NCBI GenBank assembly: GCA_902525595.1
Contig: CABZHO010000010.1
Coordinates: 1 to 32,093 of the forward strand
DNA: 32,093 nt
From: an uncultured Pelagibacteraceae bacterium
Lineage (GTDB): Bacteria; Pseudomonadota; Alphaproteobacteria; Pelagibacterales; AG-422-B15
Direction: 5' to 3'
This document shows positions 10,584 to 25,321 of this stretch, piece after piece. The notes beneath the pieces are model-generated. The model did no database searches. It was not told the origin of the DNA and saw only the letters and a program-made list of their open reading frames with translations. A program made the translations under genes and the position numbers. Each line of letters begins with the position of its first letter. Within the stretch, counting starts at the first letter, position 1.

Positions 10584-11971
10584 AAATAAGCAAAAATAAA
10601 AGAATTCATATTATTGGAATTGGTGGAATAGGTATGAGCGGAATTGCAGAAATACTTCATGGACTAGGTTATAAAGTGCAAGGTAGTGATGTAAATTTAA
10701 ATGCAAATATTATTCGTTTGAATCAACGTAAAATTAAAACATTTATAGGTCACAGCATAAACAATATGAAGAATGTAGATCTTTTAGTGTATTCATCAGC
10801 AATAAGTAAAAATAATACAGAGCGAAAATTTGCTTTGAAAAACAAAATACCCTCTATATCGAGGGCTAACATACTCTCTCAGCTAGTGAAACTAAAAAAA
10901 ACAATCGCTATTTCTGGTTCTCACGGAAAAACCACAACCACTTCACTAATATCTTCAATTCTAGGAGCGTCGAAGCTAAAGCCAACAGTAATCAATGGCG
11001 GGATTATTAATGATTACGGAACAAATACCAAACTTGGAAATGGAGAATGGATGATAGTAGAAGCTGATGAGTCTGATGGTACATTCGTTAAATTACAATC
11101 TACTATATCTGTTGTTACCAATATCGATAAGGAGCATTTAGACTTTTATAATAACTTTCAGAACCTTAGAAATAAATTTGAGAAATTTATTAATCAAGTC
11201 CCTTTTTATGGAGTTGCCGTTGTGTGTAATGATGACGAAAATCTAAGGAAAATAATTAAGAAAAATACATCAACTAATATTATCACTTATGGTTGCAAAA
11301 TACCTTCTGACATACAAGGAAAAAATATTAAATATCTAAAAACAGGAGTTTGTTTTGATGCAATCATAAAAAATAAAAATAAAATAATAAAAAATATACA
11401 ATTACCACTTTATGGCGAATACAATATTAATAATGCCTTAGCCGCAATTGCCGTTGCAACTAATTTAAATCTTAATTTTCTAGAAATAAAAAAGGCGCTA
11501 TCAAAATTTTCGGGTGTTCAAAGAAGACTGACAGTTAGGTGGCAAAACGAAAATATAAAAATAATCGATGACTATGCTCATCATCCTACAGAAATAAGTA
11601 ATGTTATTAGAGGATTAAAAAAATCTAGGTTAACTAATAAGCTTGTAGTAATTTTTCAACCTCATCGTTATTCAAGACTAAATAATTTAAAAAACGAGTT
11701 TGCAAAGTGTTTCTACGAATGTGACCATGTAATGATATCAGATGTGTATGCAGCCGGTGAAAAAAAACCAATTAATTTTGATTTAAAAAAAATAATAGAA
11801 AAAATTACTAAAAATTCAAAAGTAAAAGCCAGTTATTATTCAAATAATGAAGATTTATTTCAGTTTATTAGTATTAAAAAATCTGAAACTATATTCTTAT
11901 TTTTAGGTGCTGGTACTGTTACAGAATGGGCAAAGGATTTTTCTAAAGATATTAAAAATATTTATGAATAA
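10580..11971 (+). CDS. murC: UDP-MurNAc:L-alanine ligase MurC
   Basis: HIIGIGGIGMSGIAEI, SGSHGKTTTTS, DDYAHHPTEI, FQPHRYSR; ATGA overlap with murG. Confidence 0.97.
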   Translation: MKISKNKRIHIIGIGGIGMSGIAEILHGLGYKVQGSDVNLNANIIRLNQRKIKTFIGHSINNMKNVDLLVYSSAISKNNTERKFALKNKIPSISRANILSQLVKLKKTIAISGSHGKTTTTSLISSILGASKLKPTVINGGIINDYGTNTKLGNGEWMIVEADESDGTFVKLQSTISVVTNIDKEHLDFYNNFQNLRNKFEKFINQVPFYGVAVVCNDDENLRKIIKKNTSTNIITYGCKIPSDIQGKNIKYLKTGVCFDAIIKNKNKIIKNIQLPLYGEYNINNALAAIAVATNLNLNFLEIKKALSKFSGVQRRLTVRWQNENIKIIDDYAHHPTEISNVIRGLKKSRLTNKLVVIFQPHRYSRLNNLKNEFAKCFYECDHVMISDVYAAGEKKPINFDLKKIIEKITKNSKVKASYYSNNEDLFQFISIKKSETIFLFLGAGTVTEWAKDFSKDIKNIYE

Positions 11972-12887
11972 TCAACAAAAAATATTTCATAAGCTTCATT
12001 CGGATCTAAATATTAAAGGTAAATATAACTTTAATTACAATCTATCTAAAAGTTCATGGTTTGGAATTGCTGGAAATGCTGAAATATTTTTTGTTCCTGA
12101 TGATTTAACTGATTTAAAATTATTATTAGAAAATAGACCAAAGGAAATGAATATAACTATACTAGGACTTGGTTCAAATGTAATTATACGAGATGGAGGT
12201 ATTTCTGGTGTTGTAATGAAGCTTGGAAAATCATTTAGTAATATTGTTGATAAAGGAGAAGAATTACTAGTAGGTGCAGCTGCTCATGATAAGGTTTTAG
12301 CAAAATTTTGTTTAAACAAGAGCATTGGTGGTTTTGAATTTTTATTTGGAATACCCGGTTCAATTGGTGGGGCTATTTCAATGAATGCAGGTTGTTATGG
12401 TTTTGAAACTAAAGATATTTTTAAGAAAGCTAAATGTATCACTTTTGATGGAAAATTATGTGAGCTAGAGAATTCTGAACATATGTTTACTTATAGAAAA
12501 AATAATAAAATAGATAATTTATTAATTTATGAGGTGTACTTTAAAAAAAAAATAAAAGAAAAAAAATTAATATTAAATGAAATGACAAAAATAGATGAAG
12601 AAAGAAAACAATCTCAGCCTCAAAAAGTAAGGACTGCTGGCAGTACATTTAAAAACCCTAAAAATCAAACTAATGAAAAAGCTTGGAGTCTCATAAAGAA
12701 GTCAAATCAAGATATCTTCAAGAAAAATGGAATTTCATTCTCTAGGGAGCATGCAAATTTTATTGTGAATACTCAGTTTATATCAGCAAATCATATTGAA
12801 GATTTTGGAGAAGAAGTTCGAAGGAATGTGAAAGCCAGCACAGGAATAAATCTTGAGTGGGAAATTAAGATTCTCGGAAATAGATGA
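11964..12887 (+). CDS. murB: UDP-N-acetylenolpyruvoylglucosamine reductase MurB
   Basis: GLGSNVIIRDGG, GIPGSIGGAISMNAGCYG, GSTFKNP; start placed at ATG 11964 (MNNQQ..), 8-nt overlap with murC. Confidence 0.95.
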   Translation: MNNQQKIFHKLHSDLNIKGKYNFNYNLSKSSWFGIAGNAEIFFVPDDLTDLKLLLENRPKEMNITILGLGSNVIIRDGGISGVVMKLGKSFSNIVDKGEELLVGAAAHDKVLAKFCLNKSIGGFEFLFGIPGSIGGAISMNAGCYGFETKDIFKKAKCITFDGKLCELENSEHMFTYRKNNKIDNLLIYEVYFKKKIKEKKLILNEMTKIDEERKQSQPQKVRTAGSTFKNPKNQTNEKAWSLIKKSNQDIFKKNGISFSREHANFIVNTQFISANHIEDFGEEVRRNVKASTGINLEWEIKILGNR

Positions 12888-13786
12888 AAAATTCTTTAAA
12901 TATAATGTTGTTATATGGAGGAATATCTGCGGAGCGAGAAATAAGCATTATAACTGCTAAAGCCATAAGTGAGTCCTTAAATAACATAGGTCATAACGTA
13001 ATAGAAATTGATGCAGGCATTAATCTTGCAGTAGATTTAAATAAATACAAACCTGATTTAGTATTTAATGGATTACATGGGACTTGGGGGGAAGATGGAG
13101 AGGTACAAAAAATAATTGAAAGATTTAAAATACCTTATACTCACTCAGGGGTAGAAGCATCACAAATTGCAATGGATAAAATAAAATCAGCTGAGATATT
13201 TAATAAAAATAATTTCTTTCATCCTAAAACTTATCTAATAAAAATTAATGAAATAAATAAGCAAAATTTTTTTGAATACCCTTTTGTCTTAAAGCCAAGA
13301 AGTGAAGGTTCAAGTGTTGGAGTTGGTATAATACGCTCTAAATCAGACAGAGAAAATTACATTCAGGAAAATATGTTTAGAAAAGAGATTCTTATTCAAC
13401 AATTTATTAAAGGTCCTGAGATAAATGTAGCAATTTTTGGAAATAACAAAACAGGCTCTTTAGAAATCGATCCCAAAAATGAATTTTATGATTACGAGTC
13501 AAAATATTTTGATAAAGGTCAGACAAAACATATTATCCCCCCTCGACTAAATGTTGATCAAATTAAAGAAGTGGAAAAACTAGCACTTAATGCACACCAC
13601 TTAATTGGTTGCAAGGGGATTTCTAGAATAGAATTTATTTTAGACAGCACCAGTAAACAATTTTATATTTTAGAATTAAATACGCAACCTGGGATGACTC
13701 CTACTTCCCTTGTGCCTGAAATTGCTAAATATCATGGAGTTAATTTTGATGATTTAATCAAATGGATGATCGAAGATGCAAAGTAA
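12884..13786 (+). CDS. ddl: D-alanine:D-alanine ligase
   Basis: GGISAEREISI, GLHGTWGEDGEVQ, PRSEGSSVGVG, ELNTQPGMTPTSLVP. Confidence 0.96.
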   Translation: MKNSLNIMLLYGGISAEREISIITAKAISESLNNIGHNVIEIDAGINLAVDLNKYKPDLVFNGLHGTWGEDGEVQKIIERFKIPYTHSGVEASQIAMDKIKSAEIFNKNNFFHPKTYLIKINEINKQNFFEYPFVLKPRSEGSSVGVGIIRSKSDRENYIQENMFRKEILIQQFIKGPEINVAIFGNNKTGSLEIDPKNEFYDYESKYFDKGQTKHIIPPRLNVDQIKEVEKLALNAHHLIGCKGISRIEFILDSTSKQFYILELNTQPGMTPTSLVPEIAKYHGVNFDDLIKWMIEDAK

Positions 13787-14513
13787 ATTAATCAAAATAA
13801 TAAATTATACTTCAATATCACTTGTATTTCTAAGTAGTCTTATTTTATTTTTAAGTATTCAATATCCTCAAATCTTAAAGAATAAGTTTCTAATAAAAAA
13901 TATAAATATTATTGGTGACGATAAATCTGATAAACAAGATATTAAAAATTTAGTTATAGCACAAAATAAAGATTTATATTTGATTAAGCTACAAAGTTTA
14001 AAAGAAGTAATTGAAGCTCAAGAATGGGTAAAAAAGGTAAATATTAAAAAAACTTTTCCTTCAACAATAGAAATTAATATTACAGAAAATGACCCCTTTG
14101 CAGTTTACGTTTCTGATAGAGATACATATTTAATTGATGTTGATGGTTCATTTATCACAAAAGTCAATCAAGATACTTACGATCATAACTTATTAATTGT
14201 GAGAGGTAATCTATCTAATCTTAATTTAGAGGGTTTGATTAAAAAAATAAATATTCACTTTCCATCATTAATAAAAAAAATTAAAACACTTGAGTTTGTT
14301 GAAGAAAGAAGATGGAATCTAAGCCTCAATAATAATCTTATTATTAAACTACCAGATGAAAATGTTGGTAAATCACTTATAAATCTTAAAAGTTTATTCA
14401 TAGAAGAAAAAATATTAGAAAGTAACGTTATTGAAATAGATTTAAGAATTAATGGTCGAGCTTCATTAAAAGTATTAGATGGAGAAATAAAATACGGTGT
14501 AGATGAAATTTAA
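13776..14513 (+). CDS. ftsQ: Cell division protein FtsQ (POTRA/FtsQ)
   Basis: N-terminal TM, POTRA-like segment, EWVKKVNIKKTFPSTIEINITENDPFAVY; position between ddl and ftsA. Confidence 0.88.
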   Translation: MQSKLIKIINYTSISLVFLSSLILFLSIQYPQILKNKFLIKNINIIGDDKSDKQDIKNLVIAQNKDLYLIKLQSLKEVIEAQEWVKKVNIKKTFPSTIEINITENDPFAVYVSDRDTYLIDVDGSFITKVNQDTYDHNLLIVRGNLSNLNLEGLIKKINIHFPSLIKKIKTLEFVEERRWNLSLNNNLIIKLPDENVGKSLINLKSLFIEEKILESNVIEIDLRINGRASLKVLDGEIKYGVDEI

Positions 14514-15700
14514 TGCAGCAGAATATTATAAGTGCGGTAGATATTAGAGCAGATAAAATCATTTGCTTAATTGCACAAGAGCTGCAAATTATAAATAAAG
14601 GTAAAATATTACAACTAATTGGCATAGGAACATCAAAAATGCCTGTGGATTGCCTTAAACCATTAGCACTAGATAGTGAAATTATAAAAAAATATATTGG
14701 TGATGCAATAAAATCAGCTGAAAATGAAGCAGGTGTTAAATTACAGGATATATTTGTCAGTATTTCAGAAAATTTATCATCTAAATATGTAAACTTCGAG
14801 GTTAATATTGGTAATAGCAATATTAATGAGGAAAATATAAAACAATTTTTTAGCTCAGATTCTTTTAAAGAACTATATACCCAAAATGAAGAGCCACTTC
14901 ATTCTTTTCCTATTAGTTATAGAATAAATGATAAAAAAAGTGTCTCAGAACCTATAGGCCAAAAGGCTGATAAATTAATGGTAAAGTGGCATATTATTAA
15001 TGTATCAAAAGATTATTTAAATAAAGTTTATTTGTTATTTAATGAATTAGAGATTAATTTAAAACAAGTGGTTTCAAGTCATTATTCTAGTAGTTTAGCT
15101 GTATTAGATGATTACGAATCTGATAATGGAGCAGTAACAATAGATATTCAAAAAAATAAAACAATTTTGTCTTACACTTTTGATGGTCAAATTATCGGGT
15201 ATGATCTCATTAAAATTGGCACTTACCATTTTGCTAATGATATTTCACAAATAAAGTCCATCTCCTTAGATGAGTCAGAAAAAATCAGAAAACAACTCGA
15301 CATTGTTGATTTCGATCGCAAAAATAATAAAATATTAGATCGGTTCTTTGATATTTACATTTCTAGAGCAAATGAACTTGTTGATTTAATTAATAGAAAA
15401 ATTGAAACATCAAGATTCAATTCATTAATTTCAAGTAATATTGTATTAACTGGCTATGGCGCTAAGTCTTTAACTGTTCAAAAATTAATGAAACAAAAGT
15501 TTAATTTGAAGCAATTTCGCCTAGGATCCACAAAAAAAATTAACGGGTCTAAAACATTTCTTGACAATCCCTCATTAGTTTCTGCATTTGGATTACTTTC
15601 ATATGCATCAAACCATGTTCTAGAGGGCGAAAATACAGATAAAAATACGAAAAAAAAATCAATTTTATCAATATTTTACCATTTTTTTCGTAATTTATAG
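14513..15700 (+). CDS. ftsA: Cell division protein FtsA
   Basis: ISAVDIRADKI actin-fold start, SNIVLTGYGAKSLTVQKLM, C-terminal amphipathic helix SILSIFYHFFRNL; TAATG overlap with ftsQ. Confidence 0.88.
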   Translation: MQQNIISAVDIRADKIICLIAQELQIINKGKILQLIGIGTSKMPVDCLKPLALDSEIIKKYIGDAIKSAENEAGVKLQDIFVSISENLSSKYVNFEVNIGNSNINEENIKQFFSSDSFKELYTQNEEPLHSFPISYRINDKKSVSEPIGQKADKLMVKWHIINVSKDYLNKVYLLFNELEINLKQVVSSHYSSSLAVLDDYESDNGAVTIDIQKNKTILSYTFDGQIIGYDLIKIGTYHFANDISQIKSISLDESEKIRKQLDIVDFDRKNNKILDRFFDIYISRANELVDLINRKIETSRFNSLISSNIVLTGYGAKSLTVQKLMKQKFNLKQFRLGSTKKINGSKTFLDNPSLVSAFGLLSYASNHVLEGENTDKNTKKKSILSIFYHFFRNL

Positions 15701-15774
15701 AGTTTCAAAAAGTAACAAATAGTAACAATCTTTGTCTGTAAAGCGAAACTCTGAAATCGTATAAATTAGATTGT
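15699..15774. promoter_or_regulatory. Probable lpxC promoter/operator region
   Basis: Inverted repeat AGAGTTTC (15699-15706) / GAAACTCT (15745-15752); direct repeats AGTAACAA at 15711-15718 and 15721-15728; TATAAA at 15760-15765. Confidence 0.4.
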
Positions 15775-16698
15775 ATGCAAAAAACTATAAATAAATCTTT
15801 TAACTTAAGCGGTATCACCCTTCACAGCGGTAAAAATTCAAATATATCTGTTAACCCTGCGCCAGCAGATACAGGCATTGTGTTTAAAAGAAATGATTTA
15901 AAAGTATCTCATGGTGACACAATAATTAAGGCAAATTATCAAAACGTAATAAAATCAGATTTGTGTACAAAGATTGCAAACGAAAATAATATTAGTGTTT
16001 CAACTATTGAACATATTATGTCCGCATTTCATGGTATGAAAATTGATAACGCAATTGTAGAGTTAGATACTGACGAAATGCCAATATTAGATGGAAGTGC
16101 GGTTGAATATGTTAAAGGTATTGAAAGTGTAGGTGTTAGATATTTAAGTTCAAAGAAGAAAATTATCAGAATTTTAAGACCAATTATCTTTAGAAATAAT
16201 GAATCTTATATTAAAGTCCAGCCGTCTGAAGAATTTCATATAGATTATACAATCAATTATGATCATCAATCAATTAAGACTCAACAGTTTAGTTTTAATT
16301 TCGATCAAGAAACTGATTACAAAAAAATAATCTCAAATTGTAGAACTTTTGGATTTAAACACGAAGTTGATTATCTCCGAGAGAAAGGACTTATAGCAGG
16401 TGGATCATTTGATAACGCAATTGTATTAGATGATCATGGAATTATGAATAAAAATCCACTCAGACAGGAAAAAGAATTTGTCAAACATAAAATTCTTGAT
16501 TTCATAGGTGATATTTTCTTGCTTGGCTCTAGCATAAAGGGATCATTTGAAATCTATAAGGGTGGCCACAGGCTAACACATGATCTAATGAAATCCATTA
16601 TGTCAGATGACTCCAACTGGATTTTTGAAGATCAAACGCCGTATAATTTAAAATTAGAGAATATAGATTATATTGAAGAAGTATCAGTTGCTATTTAG
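15775..16698 (+). CDS. lpxC: UDP-3-O-acyl-N-acetylglucosamine deacetylase LpxC
   Basis: SGITLHSGKNS, STIEHIMSAFHGM, ILDGSA, HKILDFIGD motifs. Confidence 0.96.
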   Translation: MQKTINKSFNLSGITLHSGKNSNISVNPAPADTGIVFKRNDLKVSHGDTIIKANYQNVIKSDLCTKIANENNISVSTIEHIMSAFHGMKIDNAIVELDTDEMPILDGSAVEYVKGIESVGVRYLSSKKKIIRILRPIIFRNNESYIKVQPSEEFHIDYTINYDHQSIKTQQFSFNFDQETDYKKIISNCRTFGFKHEVDYLREKGLIAGGSFDNAIVLDDHGIMNKNPLRQEKEFVKHKILDFIGDIFLLGSSIKGSFEIYKGGHRLTHDLMKSIMSDDSNWIFEDQTPYNLKLENIDYIEEVSVAI

Positions 16699-16748
16699 TC
16701 TTGAGATTAGTCCTTTAATCTAAAAAAATTTTCGTTAAAATCCTTCTT

Positions 16749-17507
16749 GTGAATAAAATTAAACTGCTTTTAGTTACTATATTTGTGTGTTTTTTACTAG
16801 CTGGTTGTACAAGTACAAAACTTTCTATTCCAGAAACAGAAGGAGAGAAACTGCAGATTTTATATTCTAATGCTATTGAACTTGTTAGAAAAAAAGATTT
16901 TGTAGATGCAGCAATTCTTTTTGAAGATATTGAGAGACAATACCCTTACTCAAAATGGTCAAATCAAGCACAACTTATGACTGCTTTTTGTTACTATAAA
17001 TCTCAAATGCACGAGGAAAGCATTGATGCACTAGAAAGATTTATTGCTTTATATCCAAGTAGCAAAAAAATATCATATGCTTATTATTTAAGAGCGCTTA
17101 ATTATTTTGAGCAAATCAAAGATGTAGAAAGAGATCAGAGCTTAACTACAAAATCAAAACAAGCTTTCTATGAAGTTGTTAATAGATATCCTGAGTCTGA
17201 ATTTGTGGATGATGCATACGAAAAAATTGATATCATAAATGATAGATTGGCTGCCAAGGAGATTGTTATTGCTAGATATTATCAGTTTAATCATCAATGG
17301 ATTTCAGCTATTAATCGATATAACAAAATATTAAGAGAATATGATACTTCAGTTTACACAGAGGAATCATTACACCGATTAGTTGAAATATATTTATCTT
17401 TAGGACTTCATGAAGAAGCAAAAAACTATGCCTCAACTCTTGGATTTAATTTTCCAAGCAGTGATTGGTATATAAAAAGCTATGAACTTGTCAAAGATTT
17501 AAGTTAA
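16749..17507 (+). CDS. bamD: Outer membrane assembly lipoprotein BamD (ComL/YfiO), TPR
   Basis: GTG start; lipobox LLAGC; FEDIERQYPYSKWSNQAQLM and FYEVVNRYPESEFVDDA. Confidence 0.93.
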   Translation: MNKIKLLLVTIFVCFLLAGCTSTKLSIPETEGEKLQILYSNAIELVRKKDFVDAAILFEDIERQYPYSKWSNQAQLMTAFCYYKSQMHEESIDALERFIALYPSSKKISYAYYLRALNYFEQIKDVERDQSLTTKSKQAFYEVVNRYPESEFVDDAYEKIDIINDRLAAKEIVIARYYQFNHQWISAINRYNKILREYDTSVYTEESLHRLVEIYLSLGLHEEAKNYASTLGFNFPSSDWYIKSYELVKDLS

Positions 17508-21253
<3,746 letters not shown>

Positions 21254-21260
<7 letters not shown>

Positions 21261-23479
21261 GGTTTAAGAAAATCAGATATTAATTTTTTTGTACCATGTT
21301 TATCAAAATCCACAACTGCCTTTGTGCCATCAATATCTTTTATTTGGCCAACGCCAAATTTTTTATGTTCAACTGTTTGCCCTATTTTGAGTATGACGTC
21401 ATCATTAATATCTCTTACATTTTCAATTTCAAGATCAACAACTGTTCGATAACTTGGAGATTGATTATTTTTAAAATCTAATTTTCTCGGTTTAAAGTCA
21501 AAATCTTGATTGAATTCATCAAATTCTTGATTTTGAAATCTATCCATGTGACTGGAAGCGTGATTAACAGTCTTTATTAATTCTTGATCTAACTCTTCAA
21601 TAAATCGAGATTGCAATGAAGGCATCCAATTGTTTTGAAACCGACGACTCATTGAGGTTGAGATATTAATTATTTTTTTAGCACGCGTTATGCCAACGTA
21701 AGCAAGTCTTCGTTCCTCCTCAATGCCTTTATTTCCAGTTTCATCAATTGTTTTTTGATGAGGAAAAAGTCCCTCTTCCCATCCAGGTAAAAATACATAA
21801 TCATATTCAAGTCCTTTTGCAGCATGAAGAGTCATAATGCTAACCTTATTATCTTCATTATTTTCGTCTATGGCTGTGACTAGCGATACGTGCTCTAAAA
21901 ACTCTTCGATACTGTTATAATCTTCCATTGCAATAATTAATTCCTTGATATTTTCAATTTTTGTCTGAGCAGAAACATTTTTATCATTTTTAAGCATATT
22001 CATATAACCAGACTCATCGAGCAGCATTTTTAAAATGTCATAAAACTGCATGTTATCAATGGATGATTTTCCTCGATCAATAACAGAAATAAATGCTTTT
22101 AAGCTTGTAGAGATTTTTTTTGTAAACTCATCAGTATCAACCATACTTTTTGACGCTTGATACAATGAAATACGCTTTTGTTTTGCGTAAGATAAAATGT
22201 GATTAAATGATTTTTCTCCTATGCCTCTTTTAGGGACCGTTAGAGCTCTTTCAAATGCAACATCGTCTTGACTTTCATAAACCAACCTGAGGTATGAAAC
22301 TGCATCTTTAATTTCAGATCGTTCATAGAAACGAATGCCGCCAACAATACGATAGGGAATTGAGTATTTTATTAAAGACTCTTCAATTTCACGTGATTGA
22401 AATACTGCCCTTACTAGTATTGAGATGTTATTTAGGTCAGGGTTATCGTCACTGTATTTCATTATATCCTGCGCAACTAAATCGGCTTCATCCCTACTTG
22501 AATTTACTAAATGAAGATGAATAGGATCCCCATCGCCTTGATCCGAAACAAGCTCTTTACCAAGCCTGTATTCGTTATAACTAATTAATGATGAGGCAGA
22601 CTTAAGTATATTATTTGTTGAGCGATAATTTTGTTTAAGTCGTATTATCTTTGCATTTTCAAATTCTTTTTCAAATCGAAGCATGTTATCAACTTCAGCT
22701 CCGCGCCAACTGTAGATTGATTGATCATCATCTCCAACACAACAAACATTTTTGTGATGGGAACCTAGAAGTTTTAGCCATTTATATTGTGCAGCATTAG
22801 TATCTTGGTATTCGTCAACGTGAATATATTTAAAATTATTACTATAACGCTTGTGAATATCTGGCACCTTAAAAAGATTGATGCATTGTAGAAGTAAGTC
22901 ACCAAAATCTAGGCAATTTATTTCAAACAATCTTGATTGATAAATTTGATATATAGAATGACTCTTCTCATCGACTAAATTATCTAATGTTTCAGATTTA
23001 ATCTCATTTGGATTAAGGGCTTTGTTTTTCCAATGATCAATTTTGGATTGTATTAGTTTTGGTGAAAATTGAGATTGATCTAAGTTTTCAGCCTTTATTA
23101 TTTGTTTAATTAGCGAAAGTTGGTCATCCTTATCAAGAATAGTAAAACTCTGTTTAAGACCTATTACCTCTGCATGGTTTCTAATTATCTTTGCTCCAAT
23201 TGAATGGAATGTTCCCATCCATGGCATTTTTTCCATATTTTGGCTGACTAGTTTTTGTACACGTTCAGACATTTCTCTAGCAGCCTTATTTGTAAAAGTT
23301 ACACATAGAATTTGAGAGGGGAATGCTAGATTATTATCAATGATATGAGCAACTCGAGTGGTAAGAACTTTAGTTTTCCCAGTACCTGCACCTGCAATAA
23401 TTAAATTTGGACCCTCAGTACTACAAACGGACTCGTATTGCAAAGGGTTAAGACTCTCTAAATAATTTAATGCGGTCAT
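21254..23479 (-). CDS. uvrD: ATP-dependent DNA helicase UvrD/PcrA (SF1A)
   Basis: LNPLQYESV, AGAGTGKTKVL, VDEYQDTN, GDDDQSIYSWRGA, LKQNYRS, TLHAAKGLEYDYVFLPG, AYVGITRAK. Confidence 0.96.
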
Positions 23480-23691
23480 AATTGATCCTTTAAGTGATTC
23501 AGGACATATAGTCTAATGGCGCTCGATAAATTGGACGTATTCTTATTTTTATCTATTTTTGAGATTATTCTATCTGGTGTCGTATTTTCTTTTTTACTTA
23601 GCTTAATTATTTCTTCCCAAAATTCGTTTTCAAGAAAAACACTTGTGATGTGGCCATCAATATTGACAGTACGCTTATTTGAGTTGGCCAT
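23476..23691 (-). CDS. Ribbon-helix-helix protein (alphaproteobacterial RHH_4-like)
   Basis: RTVNIDGHITSVFLENEFWEEIIKLSKKENTTPDRIISKID...NLSSAIRLYVLNHL. Confidence 0.85.
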   Translation of the reverse strand: MANSNKRTVNIDGHITSVFLENEFWEEIIKLSKKENTTPDRIISKIDKNKNTSNLSSAIRLYVLNHLKDQL

Positions 23692-23698
23692 GAAATTG

Positions 23699-25093
23699 TT
23701 AGGATGAAGAAATCATTTTTGATGGATTAAGAAGAGACTTTATCTTTCCAACATCAATGTATTTTAGGATTTTATTTGCCTCAATAAGGGTTATATTTTT
23801 TTTATGAGCAAGCTTTGCAAGCTCTGCCGCTTTCTCATATCCAATTTCAGGGGCAAGAGCAGTTACAAGCATTAAAGAGTTTTCAACACCTTCTTTTATA
23901 TTTCTTAAATTTGGTTTAATTCCTTTGAGGCACTTTTCACAAAAGTTTGTAACCCCCGAGGATAATAAATTGATTGCATTAATTATATTAAAGCCAATTA
24001 CTGGTTTAAAAGCATTAAGTTCAAAATGACCTTGAGTTCCTGCCATTGATATTACATTATGACTGCCCATTACCTGTAAACAAGCCATTGTTAAAGCTTC
24101 ACTTTGAGTTGGATTTACCTTACCAGGCATTATAGATGAACCAGGTTCATTCTCAGGTAAATTCAATTCTCCAAGACCTGATCTTGGTCCAGAAGCCAAA
24201 AGCCTTATGTCATTAGCAATTTTGAAAAGATCTGTTGCAATTACATTTAATACCCCTGATAGCTCGACAAGAGAGTCATGAGAGGCCAAAGCTTGGAATT
24301 TATTGCTCGCAGGTTTAAACTTGATTTTATTGATTTTACTTATTTCATTTACAACATGCCTATCAAACCCTTTTTTTGTATTGAGCCCAGTTCCTACCGC
24401 TGTTCCTCCTTGCGCCAAATAATTTAAATTTATCAGGGCTGTTTTGAGTCGTTTGATATTCATATCAATTTGTGCATGATATCCTGAAAACTCCTGTCCA
24501 AGTGATAAGGGGGTTGCATCTTGCAAATGTGTTCTTCCAATTTTGATAATACTTTTCCATTTCTTAGACTGACTACTTAAAATTTTCTCCATTTCATTTA
24601 GAGCCGGAATAAGTTCAACTGTAACTTTTTTTGAGGCCGCAATATTAATTGCGGATGGAAAACTGTCATTGGTTGATTGACTTTTGTTGACATGATCGTT
24701 CGGATGAACTGGATTATTTGTTCCAAGTTTCCCGGTAAGTTTTTTATTGGCAAGATTAGCGATGACTTCATTTACATTCATGTTAGTTTGAGTTCCAGAT
24801 CCAGTCTGCCAAACCGAAAGCGGGAATTGATCATCATACTTTCCAGTAAGAATATTTTTTGATGCATTAATTATTGCGTTTGCAATCTTAGGGGCTAAAG
24901 TTTTTTGTTTTTGATTTACTTTTGCGCATGCCATTTTAATTGTGACTAATGCATAAATAATCTCAATAGGCATTATATTGTTACCAATCTTGAAATTTTT
25001 CAAAGATCGTTGAGTTTGTGCACCCCAAAAATAATTATTTGATACAGTAATTTTGCCTATACTGTCTAGTTCTTGTCTTTTTTTTTGACTCAT
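23699..25093 (-). CDS. fumC: Class II fumarate hydratase
   Basis: WQTGSGTQTNMNVNEV, GRTHLQDATPLSLGQEFSGY, GSSIMPGKVNPTQSEALTM. Confidence 0.97.
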   Translation of the reverse strand: MSQKKRQELDSIGKITVSNNYFWGAQTQRSLKNFKIGNNIMPIEIIYALVTIKMACAKVNQKQKTLAPKIANAIINASKNILTGKYDDQFPLSVWQTGSGTQTNMNVNEVIANLANKKLTGKLGTNNPVHPNDHVNKSQSTNDSFPSAINIAASKKVTVELIPALNEMEKILSSQSKKWKSIIKIGRTHLQDATPLSLGQEFSGYHAQIDMNIKRLKTALINLNYLAQGGTAVGTGLNTKKGFDRHVVNEISKINKIKFKPASNKFQALASHDSLVELSGVLNVIATDLFKIANDIRLLASGPRSGLGELNLPENEPGSSIMPGKVNPTQSEALTMACLQVMGSHNVISMAGTQGHFELNAFKPVIGFNIINAINLLSSGVTNFCEKCLKGIKPNLRNIKEGVENSLMLVTALAPEIGYEKAAELAKLAHKKNITLIEANKILKYIDVGKIKSLLNPSKMISSS

Positions 25094-25222
25094 TAATATT
25101 GTACTATAATACCTTAATACTTAAGATATGGTAACTCATTTAGAAAATTTCAATAATATTGAGTAATTAAACTACTGCAAACTCAAAATGGAAGGCCATT
25201 AATAGTAAAAAGAGGAGTAATA

Positions 25223-25321
25223 TTGCAGTTAAATAATAAGGTATCATTTTTAATAAATTTATTAAGTAATTCTGTAAATGATCTGATTAAAAAAACAAGC
25301 TTACAATTTATACTAAAGTAA
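25223..25321 (+). CDS. Candidate small protein (32 aa), TTG start, strong Shine-Dalgarno-like AGAGGAG
   Basis: agaggag-taata-TTG; translation MQLNNKVSFLINLLSNSVNDLIKKTSLQFILK*; no homology support. Confidence 0.2.
   Translation: MQLNNKVSFLINLLSNSVNDLIKKTSLQFILK

Noticed and set aside
16702-16735. Stem AGATTA-GTCCTT-TAATCT after lpxC as a terminator
   Set aside because: Followed by A-run rather than T-run on the plus strand, weak AT stem; unsupported.
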